This document shows positions 1 to 8,427 of a stretch of DNA of 64,000 nt, piece by piece. This DNA is from Stenotrophomonas bentonitica (GTDB lineage: Bacteria > Pseudomonadota > Gammaproteobacteria > Xanthomonadales > Xanthomonadaceae), in NCBI RefSeq assembly GCF_002887735.1, contig NZ_PKQP01000004.1, positions 62,001-126,000 of the forward strand, given 5' to 3'. A model generated the notes under the pieces. The model did not search any database and had not been told where the DNA came from. It saw only the letters and a list, made by a program, of their open reading frames with translations. How positions within the stretch are numbered: the first letter of the stretch is position 1; the number at the start of each line of letters is the position of its first letter. A program made the position numbers and the translations under genes.

Positions 1-402
1 CACCACGAAGAACGCATCACGCGCCAGATGGGTGCGCAGACCGGGCTGTCGGTCCTCGGCGCGCTGGCAGGCGCGGCCTACGGCGAGGGCGCGGCCAGTA
101 CCGTCAGCCAGCTCGGCGGCGCCGGTGCCCAGGCGGCCTTCCTCCTGCCAGGCTCGCGGACCCAGGAAAGCGAGGCCGATATCGTCGGCCAGCGCCTGAT
201 GGCCGAGGCCGGTTTCAACCCGGCCCAAGCGGTCGATCTGTGGCAGAACATGATGGCTGCCAGCGGCGGCCGGTCACCGCAGTGGCTGTCCACCCACCCC
301 GATCCGGCCAACCGCATCCGGGAATTGCAGCGAGACGCGCCCTCCCTGAGTGGTGTATACCAACAAGCCCAGGCGGACGGGCGTCGTCCGAAGTGTGGCT
401 GA
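1..402 (+). CDS. M48 family metalloprotease, C-terminal part (5' end outside window)
   Basis: This is the tail of a zinc metallopeptidase of the M48 (LoiP/YcaL-like) family, which acts on periplasmic or outer-membrane-associated proteins. The frame is open from base 1 and opens with HHEERITRQM, which in this family follows the HExxH helix; the catalytic motif itself lies outside the window. Visible landmarks are the conserved ESEAD segment, which carries the third zinc ligand (Glu), the AGFNPAQAVDLW helix, and STHPDPANRI near the end. The protein stops after RPKCG. The family assignment is good, but substrate and exact orthology cannot be judged from this fragment. Confidence 0.85.
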   Translation, partial: HHEERITRQMGAQTGLSVLGALAGAAYGEGAASTVSQLGGAGAQAAFLLPGSRTQESEADIVGQRLMAEAGFNPAQAVDLWQNMMAASGGRSPQWLSTHPDPANRIRELQRDAPSLSGVYQQAQADGRRPKCG

Positions 403-544
403 CGCGCCCGTATGCGACCAAAAGATGCTGTATTGCAGCATCGGAAACGATTTCTCACGCCATCAGTTTCTGATACGTTTGGCGGCTCAGATTTTTCTGA
501 CAGTCCGTTTTGATGCCGCTGCGGCGGTTCGATCGAGGTGAAAG

Positions 545-1741
545 ATGATTTTCAGCAACCACAAGCAAGCCGTCCTTTCCGTCCTCATCGCGACCGCTGT
601 AAGTGGCGCCATGATCACCGATGCCTTCGCCCAGGCCCGCTCGTCGGAGCGTGGCGCGCGTGGTGGGAAGAAGCAGGCCAAGGCCGAAGTGCTCTACCCG
701 AACGCGACCCGCCAGGAGCCGGAGCAGAAGTCCTCGGCCAAGGTCGGCCCGAAGCTGCAGAAAATGATTGACAGCTACAACGACCAGAAGTTCCCGGAGA
801 CGCGCGCGCAGGCCGACGAAATCCTGGCCAATCCCGCCGCCAACACCTACGACAAGTCGCTCGCCGCGCAGCTCGCCTCGCAGGCGGCCTACCAGCTGGA
901 CGACGTCGCCTCGGCCAAGAAGTACCTCGAGCAGGTGCTGCAGCTCGGCGGCCTGGACAACAACGGCCATTACCAGTCGATGCTGATGCTGGGTCAGCTG
1001 CAGCTGCAGGACGACCAGATCAACGAAGGCCTGGCGACCTTGGACAAGTACTTCGCCGAGACCAAGTCGAACAAGCCCGAAGAGCTGATCGCCAAGGGCC
1101 AGGCGCTGTACCAGGCCGAGCGCTATGCCGAGGCCATCCCGGTGCTGCAGCAGGCCATCGCCGGCTCGCCCGAGCCGAAGGACAACTGGAACCAGTTGCT
1201 GATGGCCGCCATGGCCGAAGCCGGCCAGACCGGCGAAGCGGTCAAGCAGGCTGAAACGCTGGCTGCCAAGAACCCGAACGACAAGAAGGCCCAGCTGAAC
1301 CTGGCCAGCATGTACATGCAGGCCGACCAGATGGACAAGGCCGGCGCGGTCATGGCCAAGCTGTACGCAGCCGGCCAGCTGACCGACGAGCGCGAGTACA
1401 AGCAGCTGTACTCGATCTACGCCAACAGCGAGAACAAAGAAAAGGACGTCATTGCCGTTATCAATGATGGCCTGCAGAAAAACATCCTGAAGCCGGATTA
1501 TCAGGTATACCTGGCACTGGCCCAGGCGTACTACTACTCCGAGCCGCAGCAGGCGGACAAGGCGATCGAGGCGTGGCAGAAGGCTGCCCCGCTTTCCAAG
1601 GATGGCGAGACCTACCTGAATCTGGCACGCGTGCTGCATTCGGAAGGTCGCATTCCGGAGGCCAAGCAGGCCGCCCAGCAAGCGCTGGCGAAGGGTGTGA
1701 AGAACCAGGCGGATGCGAAGAAAATCATCAACCTGAAGTAA
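545..1741 (+). CDS. Secreted tetratricopeptide-like repeat protein upstream of tonB
   Basis: A 398-residue protein with an N-terminal signal peptide (hydrophobic stretch about residues 10-30, AFAQA cleavage region) followed by a basic linker and then helical hairpins of TPR type, for example the PEELIAKGQALYQAERYAEA and KAQLNLASMYMQADQMDKAG segments. The start at ATG 545 is backed by a GAGGTGAAAG ribosome site just upstream. It lies immediately before tonB-exbB-exbD1-exbD2 on the same strand with a 146-base gap, so it may be co-regulated with that system. A scaffold or adaptor role in the periplasm is inferred from the repeats; no catalytic motif is seen. Confidence 0.8.
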   Translation: MIFSNHKQAVLSVLIATAVSGAMITDAFAQARSSERGARGGKKQAKAEVLYPNATRQEPEQKSSAKVGPKLQKMIDSYNDQKFPETRAQADEILANPAANTYDKSLAAQLASQAAYQLDDVASAKKYLEQVLQLGGLDNNGHYQSMLMLGQLQLQDDQINEGLATLDKYFAETKSNKPEELIAKGQALYQAERYAEAIPVLQQAIAGSPEPKDNWNQLLMAAMAEAGQTGEAVKQAETLAAKNPNDKKAQLNLASMYMQADQMDKAGAVMAKLYAAGQLTDEREYKQLYSIYANSENKEKDVIAVINDGLQKNILKPDYQVYLALAQAYYYSEPQQADKAIEAWQKAAPLSKDGETYLNLARVLHSEGRIPEAKQAAQQALAKGVKNQADAKKIINLK

Positions 1742-1887
1742 GTAGGAATAACGCCTGAATGCCTGCACAAGTGATGCGCAGGCGCTCAGGATTGGTATAA
1801 GCTTGGAGGTTCCTGCGGTGTCATGCACCGCTGATCATGGGCTACCTGTCCCCGGGTATCCCGGCCCCACTAATGAGCTCTTGGCGC

Positions 1888-2556
1888 ATGACGGAACAAC
1901 TAGTCGTTCACAGGTACGAACAACGCGATGACACCGGCCTCTCCTGGCCGCGTATCGTGGGTATCGCTTTTGTAATCGCACTGCATCTCGCCGCCTTCAT
2001 GATGCTTCTGATCCCGGCTGTGGCTCCCAAGGCCGTCGCGGAGAAAGAACGCAACATCATGGTGACCCTGGTCGACGCTCCGCCGCCGCCCCCACCGCCG
2101 CCGCCGCCGCCGCCGCCGGATGACACTCCGCCGCCGCCGGTCAAGAACCTGTCGCCGCCGAAGCCGTCCCCGGTTCCGCCGCCGCCGCAGGCTCCTGTGG
2201 TCGATATCCCGGACCCGCGTCCGACCGACATCGTCACGCCGCCTTCGCCGCCGTCGCCGCCGCAGCCGCCGAGCACCATTGAGGCAAGCGTCGACATCTC
2301 GTCGAAGAACATGAACCCCCCGCGTTACCCGCCGGCCGCGTTCCGTGCTGGTATCCAGGGTGAAGTCATCCTGATCATTGACGTCGATGCCAATGGCAAC
2401 GTCACCAATGTGTCGGTCGAGAAGTCCAGCCGTAACCGTGACCTTGACCGCGCCGCCATGGAAGCAGCTCGCAAGTGGAGCTTCCGTTCCGCGGAATCGG
2501 GCGGGAAGAAGGTCGCAGGTCGCGTTCGCGTCCCGGTCAACTTTGCGCTGAACTGA
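1888..2556 (+). CDS. tonB: TonB energy transducer
   Basis: TonB couples the proton motive force sensed by ExbB/ExbD to TonB-dependent receptors in the outer membrane; this window alone encodes three such receptors. From the chosen start (MTEQLVVHRY) there is a single membrane helix at about residues 22-44 containing the conserved histidine (ALHLAAF). A very long proline-rich periplasmic spacer follows (runs of Pro, then PPK/PPS repeats), then the C-terminal TonB domain (NPPRYPPAAFRAGIQGEVIL... to FALN). In-frame ATGs at 1837 and 1873 are possible. I prefer 1888 because the extra residues look uncoded and homologues, from memory, begin MTEQ. No strong ribosome site separates the candidates. 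Confidence 0.93.
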   Translation: MTEQLVVHRYEQRDDTGLSWPRIVGIAFVIALHLAAFMMLLIPAVAPKAVAEKERNIMVTLVDAPPPPPPPPPPPPPDDTPPPPVKNLSPPKPSPVPPPPQAPVVDIPDPRPTDIVTPPSPPSPPQPPSTIEASVDISSKNMNPPRYPPAAFRAGIQGEVILIIDVDANGNVTNVSVEKSSRNRDLDRAAMEAARKWSFRSAESGGKKVAGRVRVPVNFALN

Positions 2557-2558
2557 TA

Positions 2559-2581
2559 GTGGCCGGTGGCCCGCCGGCCAC
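2559..2581 (+). other. Intergenic hairpin between tonB and exbB
   Basis: A perfect 8-bp inverted repeat, GTGGCCGG ... CCGGCCAC, with a 7-base loop lies directly after the tonB stop codon. No T-run follows, so it does not look like a classical terminator. It could stabilise the tonB message or set tonB and exbBD levels apart. That role is inference. Confidence 0.5.
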
Positions 2582-2642
2582 CGCCTCTAGCGGTTATTTC
2601 TAGCAATACCCTTTATCACCACACACAACAAAGGTAAGCGTC

Positions 2643-3401
2643 ATGCTGCAGGAACTTTTCATCGCCGCTGCTGCCGGGGGCAACTCCAACGCCCTGTCGC
2701 AGATGGGCTTCGAGCACCTGATCCACGAGATGACCACCCAGCCGGGTGACTTCGCCGTCTCCTGGGTCGTGCTGCTGACCCTGATCATCATGTCGGCCAT
2801 GTCCTGGTACTGGACCGTCATCAACATCTTCCGCGCCACCCGTCTGAAGGCTGCTGCCGACAAGGTCGTGAGCCTGTTCTGGGATACCCCGAACGCCCAG
2901 GACGCCATCCGCGCGATGGAAGAACAGCCGGCTTCGGAGCCCTTCTCCAAGATCGCTCTGGACGCTGCACAGGCTGCTGCGCACCACCAGCGTTCGGAAG
3001 GCGGCACCTCCGGTGGCCTGGGTGAGAACCTGAGCCGTTCGGAGTTCGTCGATCGCGCCCTGCGTCAGGCCGTGACCCGCGAAAGCAACAACCTGCAGTC
3101 GGGCATGACCCTGCTGGCCACCGTCGGCGCAACCGCTCCGTTCGTGGGTCTGCTGGGTACCGTGTGGGGCATCTACGGCGCGCTGATCAAGATCGGTGCC
3201 ACCGGTTCCGCCTCGATCGACGCCGTTGCCGGCCCGGTGGGTGAAGCACTGATCATGACCGCCATCGGTCTGTTCGTGGCTATCCCGGCCGTGTTCGCCT
3301 TCAACTTCTTCAGCAAGATCAACAGCGCCACGATCAGCAAGTTCGATACGTTCGCTCACGACCTGCACGACTTCTTCGCCACCGGTTCGCGCGTTCGCTA
3401 A
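2643..3401 (+). CDS. exbB: ExbB proton channel subunit (MotA/TolQ/ExbB family)
   Basis: ExbB is the pentameric inner-membrane subunit that, with ExbD, converts proton flow into force on TonB. The 252-residue product has three hydrophobic segments: about residues 38-62 (VSWVVLLTLIIMSAMSWYW), then a long cytoplasmic domain, then about 155-180 (LLATVGATAPFVGLLGTVWG, the family signature) and 195-222 (LIMTAIGLFVAIPAVFAFNF). It sits between tonB and two exbD genes on the same strand. Length and order match the Xanthomonas cluster, and the assignment is secure. Confidence 0.95.
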   Translation: MLQELFIAAAAGGNSNALSQMGFEHLIHEMTTQPGDFAVSWVVLLTLIIMSAMSWYWTVINIFRATRLKAAADKVVSLFWDTPNAQDAIRAMEEQPASEPFSKIALDAAQAAAHHQRSEGGTSGGLGENLSRSEFVDRALRQAVTRESNNLQSGMTLLATVGATAPFVGLLGTVWGIYGALIKIGATGSASIDAVAGPVGEALIMTAIGLFVAIPAVFAFNFFSKINSATISKFDTFAHDLHDFFATGSRVR

Positions 3402-3458
3402 TAGCGACGCGCGTCACCCAGCGAGAACGTAGTCAACACGATCTAGACGGAGCCCGTT

Positions 3459-3884
3459 ATGGCTTTCAGTAGTGGTAACAGCGGCGGCCCCATGGCCGAC
3501 ATCAACGTTACGCCCCTCGTGGACGTGATGCTGGTGCTGCTGATCATCTTCATCATCACGGCGCCCCTGATGTCCCACAAGGTCAAGGTGGATCTGCCTG
3601 AGGCCAACCTGGTGCAGAATCCGGAAGACGCTGAGAAGCGTTCGAGCCCGATCACCTTGGCAGTCAAGGAAGACGGCTCGATCTACTGGAACGACGAGGA
3701 AATCGACAAGCAGACGCTCGAGTCGCGCTTGGCGACCGCCGCCCAGCAGACCCCGCAGCCGCCCCTCAACCTGCGTGGTGATCGCACCACCAAGATGCGC
3801 GTCATCAACGAGATGACGAAGATCGCGCAGGAACAGGGCATGCTCGACGTTGGCTTCGTCGCCACCAAAGAGAAGGGGCAGTAA
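3459..3884 (+). CDS. exbD1: ExbD1 biopolymer transport subunit
   Basis: This is the first of two adjacent ExbD paralogues, 141 residues, anchored by one N-terminal transmembrane helix. The helix contains the proton-carrying aspartate, D22, in the [11 protein letters not shown] motif, and is followed by a periplasmic domain ending in GFVATKEKGQ. It is separated from exbB by 57 bases and from exbD2 by only three. In Xanthomonas campestris, from memory, exbD1 is needed for iron uptake together with tonB and exbB. The near-identical N-termini of the two ExbDs point to tandem duplication. Confidence 0.94.
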   Translation: MAFSSGNSGGPMADINVTPLVDVMLVLLIIFIITAPLMSHKVKVDLPEANLVQNPEDAEKRSSPITLAVKEDGSIYWNDEEIDKQTLESRLATAAQQTPQPPLNLRGDRTTKMRVINEMTKIAQEQGMLDVGFVATKEKGQ

Positions 3885-3887
3885 GCC

Positions 3888-4301
3888 ATGGCGTTCAGTA
3901 CTGGTGGTAACAAAGGCCCCATGGCCGACATCAACGTCACGCCCCTCGTGGACGTGATGCTGGTGCTGCTGATCATCTTCATCGTCACCGCGCCGATCAT
4001 GACGTACCCGATCGCCGTTGACCTGCCGCAGCGCGTGCTCAACCCACCGCCGGTGACTGTCGAACCGCCGCCGCCGATCGAGCTGAAGGTGGACGCCAGC
4101 AACCAGGTGTCGTGGAACAACAGCCCCGTGGCTGTGAGCGAACTGCAGCAGCGTATGGAGCAGGAAGTGCAGCGTGATCCGACCAACCAGCCGGAACTGC
4201 GCATCGATGCCAGCCCGGACTCCGAGTACGACGTGATGGCCAAGGTGTTGGCTGCCGCGAAGAATGCTCAGATGAAGAAGATCGGCTTCGTACAGCAGTA
4301 A
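3888..4301 (+). CDS. exbD2: ExbD2 biopolymer transport subunit
   Basis: The second ExbD paralogue has 137 residues, with the same [17 protein letters not shown] membrane helix and key aspartate D22 as its neighbour but a distinct periplasmic domain (proline-rich [15 protein letters not shown] after the helix). It starts three bases after the exbD1 stop, so translation is likely coupled. In X. campestris, as I recall, exbD2 is dispensable for iron uptake but matters for plant interaction and pectin-related responses. That would be interesting beside the KDG/uronate locus at the other end of this window. A strong terminator follows. Confidence 0.94.
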   Translation: MAFSTGGNKGPMADINVTPLVDVMLVLLIIFIVTAPIMTYPIAVDLPQRVLNPPPVTVEPPPPIELKVDASNQVSWNNSPVAVSELQQRMEQEVQRDPTNQPELRIDASPDSEYDVMAKVLAAAKNAQMKKIGFVQQ

Positions 4302-4330
4302 TACGCAAGACGCAGTCATGACGCGACTGG

Positions 4331-4363
4331 AAAACGCCCCTGGAAACAGGGGCGTTTTTTTTG
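4331..4363 (+). terminator. Rho-independent terminator of the tonB-exb operon
   Basis: A stem of AAAACGCCCCTG pairing with CAGGGGCGTTTT around a GAAA loop is followed by a run of T. It sits 30 bases after the exbD2 stop and before the cls start, so it ends the tonB-exbB-exbD1-exbD2 transcript. Confidence 0.93.
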
Positions 4364-4416
4364 TGCCACCGCCCGTGGATACGCGCCAGCGCCACGCCGC
4401 CCGCTATCATCCGGCC

Positions 4417-5877
4417 ATGCTCGCAACCTTCGATCTCTTCGGGGACTGGCTCGACGCCATCCCGCACCTGCGCCCGCTGATGGTGGCGGCCTACATTCTC
4501 TATCTGCTGTGGCTGACCGGTTGGATCATGCTGCAGAAGCGCGAGCCGGTCGCCACGCTGAGCTGGATCCTGTCGCTGGCCGCCCTGCCCTACCTTGGCC
4601 TGTTCATCTACTACCTGCTCGGCCCGCAGAAGGTGAAGCGGCAGCGCCTGCGCCGTGGTCGTTCGCGCTCGGGGATGGAGCATTACAGCAGCGTCTGCCC
4701 ACCGGATGCGGACTGCACCGAGCTGGCCAAGATCGCCCAGGCCACCACCGGGCTCTCACCGAGCTCGGCCACCGAGGTGGAGTGGCTGGTCGATGGCGCG
4801 GCCACCTACAGCGCACTGCTTGCCGCGGTGGCCACGGCCAAGGACCACCTGCACCTGGAGTACTACATCTTCAATCCGGACCACGCCGGCACCGCGCTGC
4901 GCGATGCGCTGACCGAGCGTGCGGCGGCCGGCGTGCGCGTGCGCCTGTTGTTGGATGCGGTCGGCTCGTCGTCCATCCGCAAGCGCTTCCTGCAGCCGCT
5001 GCTGGATGCAGGCGCCGAAGTCGTCTGGTTCCATCCGCGGCAGCTGCTCAAGCCGTTCAAGCGGCCCTGGTTGAACCTGCGCACGCACCGCAAGCTCGTC
5101 ATCATCGACGGCCTGCAGGCCTTTACCGGCGGCATCAACATCACCGATGAGGAAGACGAGAGCGTCCGCCCGGATGCGTATCGCGACCTGCACATGCGGC
5201 TGCGTGGCCACGTGGTGCGCAGCCTGCAGCTGGTCTTCATCGAGGATTGGATCTACGCCACCGGCCAGGAGCCGGCGCGCTTCAACATCGCCCAGCTGTG
5301 GCCGGAAACCATGCCCAGCCGCAGCGAGGGCAGCATCAATGCGCAGGTGCTGGTGTCCGGTCCGGATTCGTCGTGGGAGACCATCCACCGGCTGCACGTG
5401 GCGGCGATCCACGAAGCGAAGGAGCGCGTCTGGCTGGTGACGCCCTACTTCGTGCCCGGCGAAGCCGCACGCATGGCACTGACCTCGGCCGCACTCGGTG
5501 GCCTGGACGTGCGCCTGCTGGTGCCCAAGATGAGCGACTCCTGGTTCGTCACCCAGGCCGCGCGCTCCTACTTCGACGAGCTGCTGCAGGCCGGGGTCAA
5601 GATCTACGAGTACGGCCCGCGCATGCTGCACACCAAGGCCTTCATCGCCGATGACGACGTCTGCATCGTCGGCAGTGCCAACTTCGATCACCGCAGCTTC
5701 CGGCTCAACTTCGAGCTCTCGATGATGATCAGCGATACCGGCCGCGTTGCCGCGCTGGCCGAGATCCTGCTGGCCGAATACAGCAGCGCCGCGCCCGTCT
5801 ACAACGACCGCCAGCGTTCGCTCTGGCGGCACCGTGTTCCGGAGGCGTTCGCCCGCCTGGCCTCGCCGCTGCTGTAG
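4417..5877 (+). CDS. cls: Cardiolipin synthase (phospholipase D superfamily)
   Basis: The product makes cardiolipin from phosphatidylglycerol at the inner membrane. It has 486 residues from ATG 4417; an upstream in-frame ATG at 4318 is rejected because it would translate through the terminator. Two N-terminal membrane helices (about residues 14-36 and 45-68) precede two PLD half-domains. The two HKD motifs are intact: H224-x-K226 with D231 (THRKLVIIDG) followed by GGIN, and H405-x-K407 with D412 (HTKAFIADDD) followed by GSANFDHRS. Length matches the ClsA-type family. Confidence 0.93.
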   Translation: MLATFDLFGDWLDAIPHLRPLMVAAYILYLLWLTGWIMLQKREPVATLSWILSLAALPYLGLFIYYLLGPQKVKRQRLRRGRSRSGMEHYSSVCPPDADCTELAKIAQATTGLSPSSATEVEWLVDGAATYSALLAAVATAKDHLHLEYYIFNPDHAGTALRDALTERAAAGVRVRLLLDAVGSSSIRKRFLQPLLDAGAEVVWFHPRQLLKPFKRPWLNLRTHRKLVIIDGLQAFTGGINITDEEDESVRPDAYRDLHMRLRGHVVRSLQLVFIEDWIYATGQEPARFNIAQLWPETMPSRSEGSINAQVLVSGPDSSWETIHRLHVAAIHEAKERVWLVTPYFVPGEAARMALTSAALGGLDVRLLVPKMSDSWFVTQAARSYFDELLQAGVKIYEYGPRMLHTKAFIADDDVCIVGSANFDHRSFRLNFELSMMISDTGRVAALAEILLAEYSSAAPVYNDRQRSLWRHRVPEAFARLASPLL

Positions 5878-5945
5878 CCGCTGCTCCCCGTGGAACCGCA
5901 CCCGGCGCCAGCGCTACACTGGCCCGGTCAATCGGGGAGAACGAC

Positions 5946-6206
5946 ATGTACTGGCTGTTTCTGCTGTTCGCGCTGGCCTGTTTCGGCATGGCGCTCAAGA
6001 CCCCCCACATGGGGCTGATGGCGCTGTCGCTGCTGGGCACCCTGGTGTTCCTGCTGGCGTGGGTCCGCGGCCTCTACGTGGCCCGCTTCGGCGATGTACA
6101 GCCCACCCGCGCAGCCATCACCGATCCCAACGAACTCCGTCGGCTGCGGGAGCTCGCCCTCCAGGCGCGCACCCCGACCGCTCAGGGTGAATCCGACCCC
6201 TCGTAG
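5946..6206 (+). CDS. Small two-helix membrane protein, function unknown
   Basis: An 86-residue protein starting at ATG 5946 behind a GGGGAGAACGAC ribosome site. It has two hydrophobic helices (about residues 2-16 and 22-43, [15 protein letters not shown]), then a cytosolic tail with [11 protein letters not shown]. It ends four bases before the pdxJ start, so the two are likely cotranscribed. I do not recognise the family; functional linkage to pyridoxine synthesis is not implied. Confidence 0.75.
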   Translation: MYWLFLLFALACFGMALKTPHMGLMALSLLGTLVFLLAWVRGLYVARFGDVQPTRAAITDPNELRRLRELALQARTPTAQGESDPS

Positions 6207-6210
6207 TGCC

Positions 6211-6954
6211 ATGACCCAACTCAGCGTCAACGTGAACAAGATCGCCGTCCTGCGCAACTCGCGGGGTGGCAGCGACCCGGACGTGCTGCAGGCCGCCCGT
6301 GCCTGCCTGGATGCCGGCGCCCACGGGATCACCGTGCACCCGCGCCCGGACCGCCGCCACATCCACGCCGAGGACGTGCTGGCCTTGTCCGCGCTGACGG
6401 CCGAGCGCGGCGTGGAGTTCAACATCGAGGGCAACCCGTTCGCGCCACCGCGCGAGGGCTACCCGGGGCTGCTGCCGCTGTGCGCGCAGACCCGCCCCGC
6501 CCAGGCCACCCTGGTGCCCGATGGCGACGGCCAGCTCACGTCCGACCACGGCGTCGACTTCGCCCGGGATGCGCAGCGCCTCCGCCCGCTGATCGCCGAA
6601 TTGAAGACGTACGGCTGCCGGGTCAGCCTGTTCGTGGACGCGGGCAACCCCGACATCGCCCAAGCCGCGGCCATCGGTGCCGACCGCGTGGAGCTCTACA
6701 CCGGCCCCTACGCCGAGGCGCATGCCGCCGGCGATGCCACCGCCATGCTGGCGGTGTTCGCCGATGCCGCCCGCCGCGCCCAGGCGGCCGGCCTGGGCGT
6801 CAACGCCGGCCACGACCTGTCGCAGGACAACCTGGCCGATTTCCTGCGGACCGTGCCGGACGTGCTGGAAGTCTCGATCGGCCATGCGCTGATCAGCGAG
6901 GCGCTGTATGACGGGCTGGATGCCACGGTGAAGGGCTATCTGCGGCTGCTGTGA
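6211..6954 (+). CDS. pdxJ: Pyridoxine 5'-phosphate synthase
   Basis: PdxJ condenses 3-amino-2-oxopropyl phosphate with 1-deoxy-D-xylulose 5-phosphate to form pyridoxine 5'-phosphate, the last ring-forming step of de novo vitamin B6 synthesis. The 247-residue TIM-barrel protein starts [17 protein letters not shown] and carries the conserved [13 protein letters not shown] segment, the FNIEGNP strand, a LFVDAG strand, the ELYTGPYA loop, and GVNAGHDL near the end. Length agrees with the family. The start at 6211 follows the upstream stop by four bases. An in-frame upstream start at 6094 lies inside the preceding gene and is rejected. Confidence 0.95.
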   Translation: MTQLSVNVNKIAVLRNSRGGSDPDVLQAARACLDAGAHGITVHPRPDRRHIHAEDVLALSALTAERGVEFNIEGNPFAPPREGYPGLLPLCAQTRPAQATLVPDGDGQLTSDHGVDFARDAQRLRPLIAELKTYGCRVSLFVDAGNPDIAQAAAIGADRVELYTGPYAEAHAAGDATAMLAVFADAARRAQAAGLGVNAGHDLSQDNLADFLRTVPDVLEVSIGHALISEALYDGLDATVKGYLRLL

Positions 6955-6996
6955 TGCGGCGCGTAGCCCTGCCGCGTAAGGGGCGCCCGGCATCAG

Positions 6997-7018
6997 GTAG
7001 CGCCGACCGTTGGTCGGC
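6997..7018 (+). repeat. GTAG-headed REP hairpin (SMAG-like)
   Basis: GTAG followed by the hairpin GCCGACC-GTT-GGTCGGC, just after pdxJ. The GTAG head with a short GC-rich stem matches the Stenotrophomonas maltophilia GTAG (SMAG) repeat family as I remember it. Two further copies lie at 44210-44233 and 61146-61168. Confidence 0.7.
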
Positions 7019-7145
7019 TCAGCGGCCCGTGACGTGGCACCGCAGGCACGCGCTCTGGCCCTGTGGATAATGTAGGGGATCAAATCGGTCTCCACCTCCG
7101 CCGACCCATACCCGGCGCGGGTTTCACTTCCCATTACGCCTGTGG

Positions 7146-7161
7146 TTAGTAATACTACTAA
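7146..7161 (+). promoter_or_regulatory. LexA (SOS) box upstream of the disrupted radical SAM gene
   Basis: TTAGTAATACTACTAA fits the TTAG-N6-TACTA LexA motif known from Xylella/Xanthomonas. It is embedded in a perfect 8-bp inverted repeat (GGTTAGTA/TACTAACC, spacer ATAC, 7144-7163). It lies about 80 bases before the start of the broken gene. The same box, with the shared flank CGCCTGTGGTTAG, precedes the complete island copy at 8386. Confidence 0.82.
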
Positions 7162-7240
7162 CCATGGATATCCCCTATCCCCGCCGTTCCGACGCCACGA
7201 CGTCTCATTCCCTGAGACATCCGGGCGATAGGCTTTGAAG

Positions 7241-7471
7241 ATGGGTATTGCGATCAAAGGCCGGGGCTCCAGCACGCACCTGGCGGGCCGCTTCGAGGTC
7301 ACCGTCAGCGAAGCGATGGACGACGGCTGGGCGCCGGACGAGAGTGAAGAGTTCGCTGCCCCGCGCCTGCGCACCGAAGTCCGTGCCGAGACCGCACGCA
7401 GCATCATCAGCCGCAACAAGTCGCCGGACGTCGGCTTCAGCCAGTCGGTCAATCCGTACCGCGGTTGCGAG
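7241..7471 (+). pseudogene. 5' part of PA0069-family radical SAM gene, cut by the island
   Basis: This is the first 77 codons of a radical SAM protein related to spore photoproduct lyase/PA0069. It reads [11 protein letters not shown]... and runs through [19 protein letters not shown], where the first cysteine of the CxxxCxxC [4Fe-4S] motif is reached. Four codons later the frame hits a stop (TGA about 7490) in island sequence. The rest of the gene continues at 32010-32858. Loss of two of the three cluster cysteines means this fragment cannot be active. I place the start at ATG 7241, since an upstream TTG in frame has no ribosome site. Confidence 0.9.
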
Positions 7472-7478
7472 TGTTGTA
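7466..7478 (+). other. Candidate left attachment repeat of the island
   Basis: TGC-GAG-TGTT-GTA at the left junction resembles TGC-TGC-TGTT-C-GTA at 31998-32011, an imperfect direct repeat as expected of GInt-type integration. Host homology ends at about 7471. The exact crossover cannot be placed without an empty-site sequence. Confidence 0.45.
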
Positions 7479-7636
7479 TCAATACCCCCTGATTGTTCAC
7501 TAGATAAATCCATATAGATCAACAGGTTAGAGAATAATCAGTAAACACATTGCTATCGGCACAATCCCCCGCGCAGTGCCGGCCAAACACGCCCATCCTG
7601 GAGAGGTTGGCCAACCTTCGTGGTCTGCAAAGAGTG

Positions 7637-7861
7637 TTAGAGCCCTGCGGCGCGCAGCAGGGCCGACATCGAGGTACCCATGCCTTTAGCAACTCGCTCC
7701 AAGGTAGCGAGAGTGAGGTTCTTTTCGCCACGCTCGATCTTGCTGTAGTAGGCGCGGTGCATCTGGATGTGGTCAGCAAAGGCTTCTTGGCTGACACCCA
7801 GATCAATGCGATGCGCGCGGATCACATCTGCAAGTTTCGCTTGGTTCGTATGCTCGACCAT
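7637..7861 (-). CDS. Small XRE-family HTH regulator (controller-protein-like)
   Basis: A 74-residue protein that is almost entirely a Cro/CI-type helix-turn-helix domain: LADVIRAHRIDLGVSQEAFADHIQMHRAYYSKIERGEKNLTLATLERVAKGMG. It has the size and look of controller (C) proteins of restriction-modification loci. It is transcribed leftwards toward the island end. Upstream, at 7892-7915, is a symmetric element of controller-box type, so autoregulation and control of the divergent gene at 7942 are likely. No methylase or nuclease partner is present nearby. Confidence 0.85.
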   Translation of the reverse strand: MVEHTNQAKLADVIRAHRIDLGVSQEAFADHIQMHRAYYSKIERGEKNLTLATLERVAKGMGTSMSALLRAAGL

Positions 7862-7891
7862 ACGAAGCAGCTTGTGGTTCCAGTACTTTAA

Positions 7892-7915
7892 AGACTACGC
7901 CTCTAAAGGTAGTCT
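7892..7915. promoter_or_regulatory. Putative operator of the XRE regulator
   Basis: AGACTAC and GTAGTCT form perfect 7-bp inverted arms separated by 10 bases in the 80-base divergent interval between the XRE gene and the gene at 7942. AGTACT occurs on both sides (about 7882 and 7923). GACT/AGTC arms are typical of controller-protein sites. Confidence 0.5.
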
Positions 7916-7941
7916 ACTTATAAGTACTAATTGCATCTCCC

Positions 7942-8277
7942 ATGAACTTTTACCTCGTATGTCCGGAACTGGAGTTCACTCTTGAGCTTCCCTTTTCTCC
8001 CATGGGCAGGGAGCAGGTCGCTATGCAGATGCGTCGAATGCAAGAAGAGGAAGGGCAAGCAAGAGGCTTTGAGTACCGCCTGGCAGAAGAGCTCTCAAAG
8101 CTCATCCCCCAGCTAACGGATTGGGACATCAAGCCGCCCACGGGTGCACAGATGGCATATGCGACTTCGCTCTGCGCACAGTTGGGCATTCCACTGCCTG
8201 CAGCAACACGTCGATCGCGGGCATTGATGCAGATCTTCTTGGCGGAAGCCAAAGCGCTCCATGGCCAACGCAGCTGA
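7942..8277 (+). CDS. Hypothetical island protein, 111 residues
   Basis: I do not recognise this protein. It begins MNFYLVCPELEFTLELPFSP, continues with a charged helix (QMRRMQEEEGQARGFEYRLAEELSKL) and ends with PPTGAQMAYATSLCAQLGIPLP. That last piece recalls a short helical motif found at the ends of some topoisomerase III and helicase-associated proteins, though only loosely. It is divergent from the XRE regulator across the putative operator and is followed after 150 bases by the radical SAM gene. The ribosome site is weak, so the start is uncertain. Confidence 0.6.
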   Translation: MNFYLVCPELEFTLELPFSPMGREQVAMQMRRMQEEEGQARGFEYRLAEELSKLIPQLTDWDIKPPTGAQMAYATSLCAQLGIPLPAATRRSRALMQIFLAEAKALHGQRS

Positions 8278-8385
8278 TAAAGGCCTTGCCAGCCGAAGCT
8301 GTGGATAAGCCTGGGCAGAACCTACTCGCCAAACGACCGTATGGCCTACAGCTAGCTGAATTTCACGGTGTTGCGGCGCCTGTGG

Positions 8386-8400
8386 TTAGCAATAATACTA
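8386..8400 (+). promoter_or_regulatory. LexA (SOS) box upstream of the island radical SAM gene
   Basis: TTAGCAATAATACTA fits TTAG-N6-TACTA and lies 28 bases before the start of the intact radical SAM gene. The block CGCCTGTGGTTAG is shared with the host promoter at about 7137-7149, so the promoter was carried with the gene. Confidence 0.8.
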
Positions 8401-8427
8401 ACGGCCCGACCTTCCCAAGTTGTCGCC

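Noticed and set aside
4318..4416. Longer cardiolipin synthase start
   Set aside because: The extra codons run through a strong terminator and have no similarity to the family N-terminus.
7604..7617. AGGTTGGCCAACCT palindrome as a terminator for the XRE gene or recombinase site
   Set aside because: No T-run on either side and only a loose relative at about 11340; too little support to assign a role.
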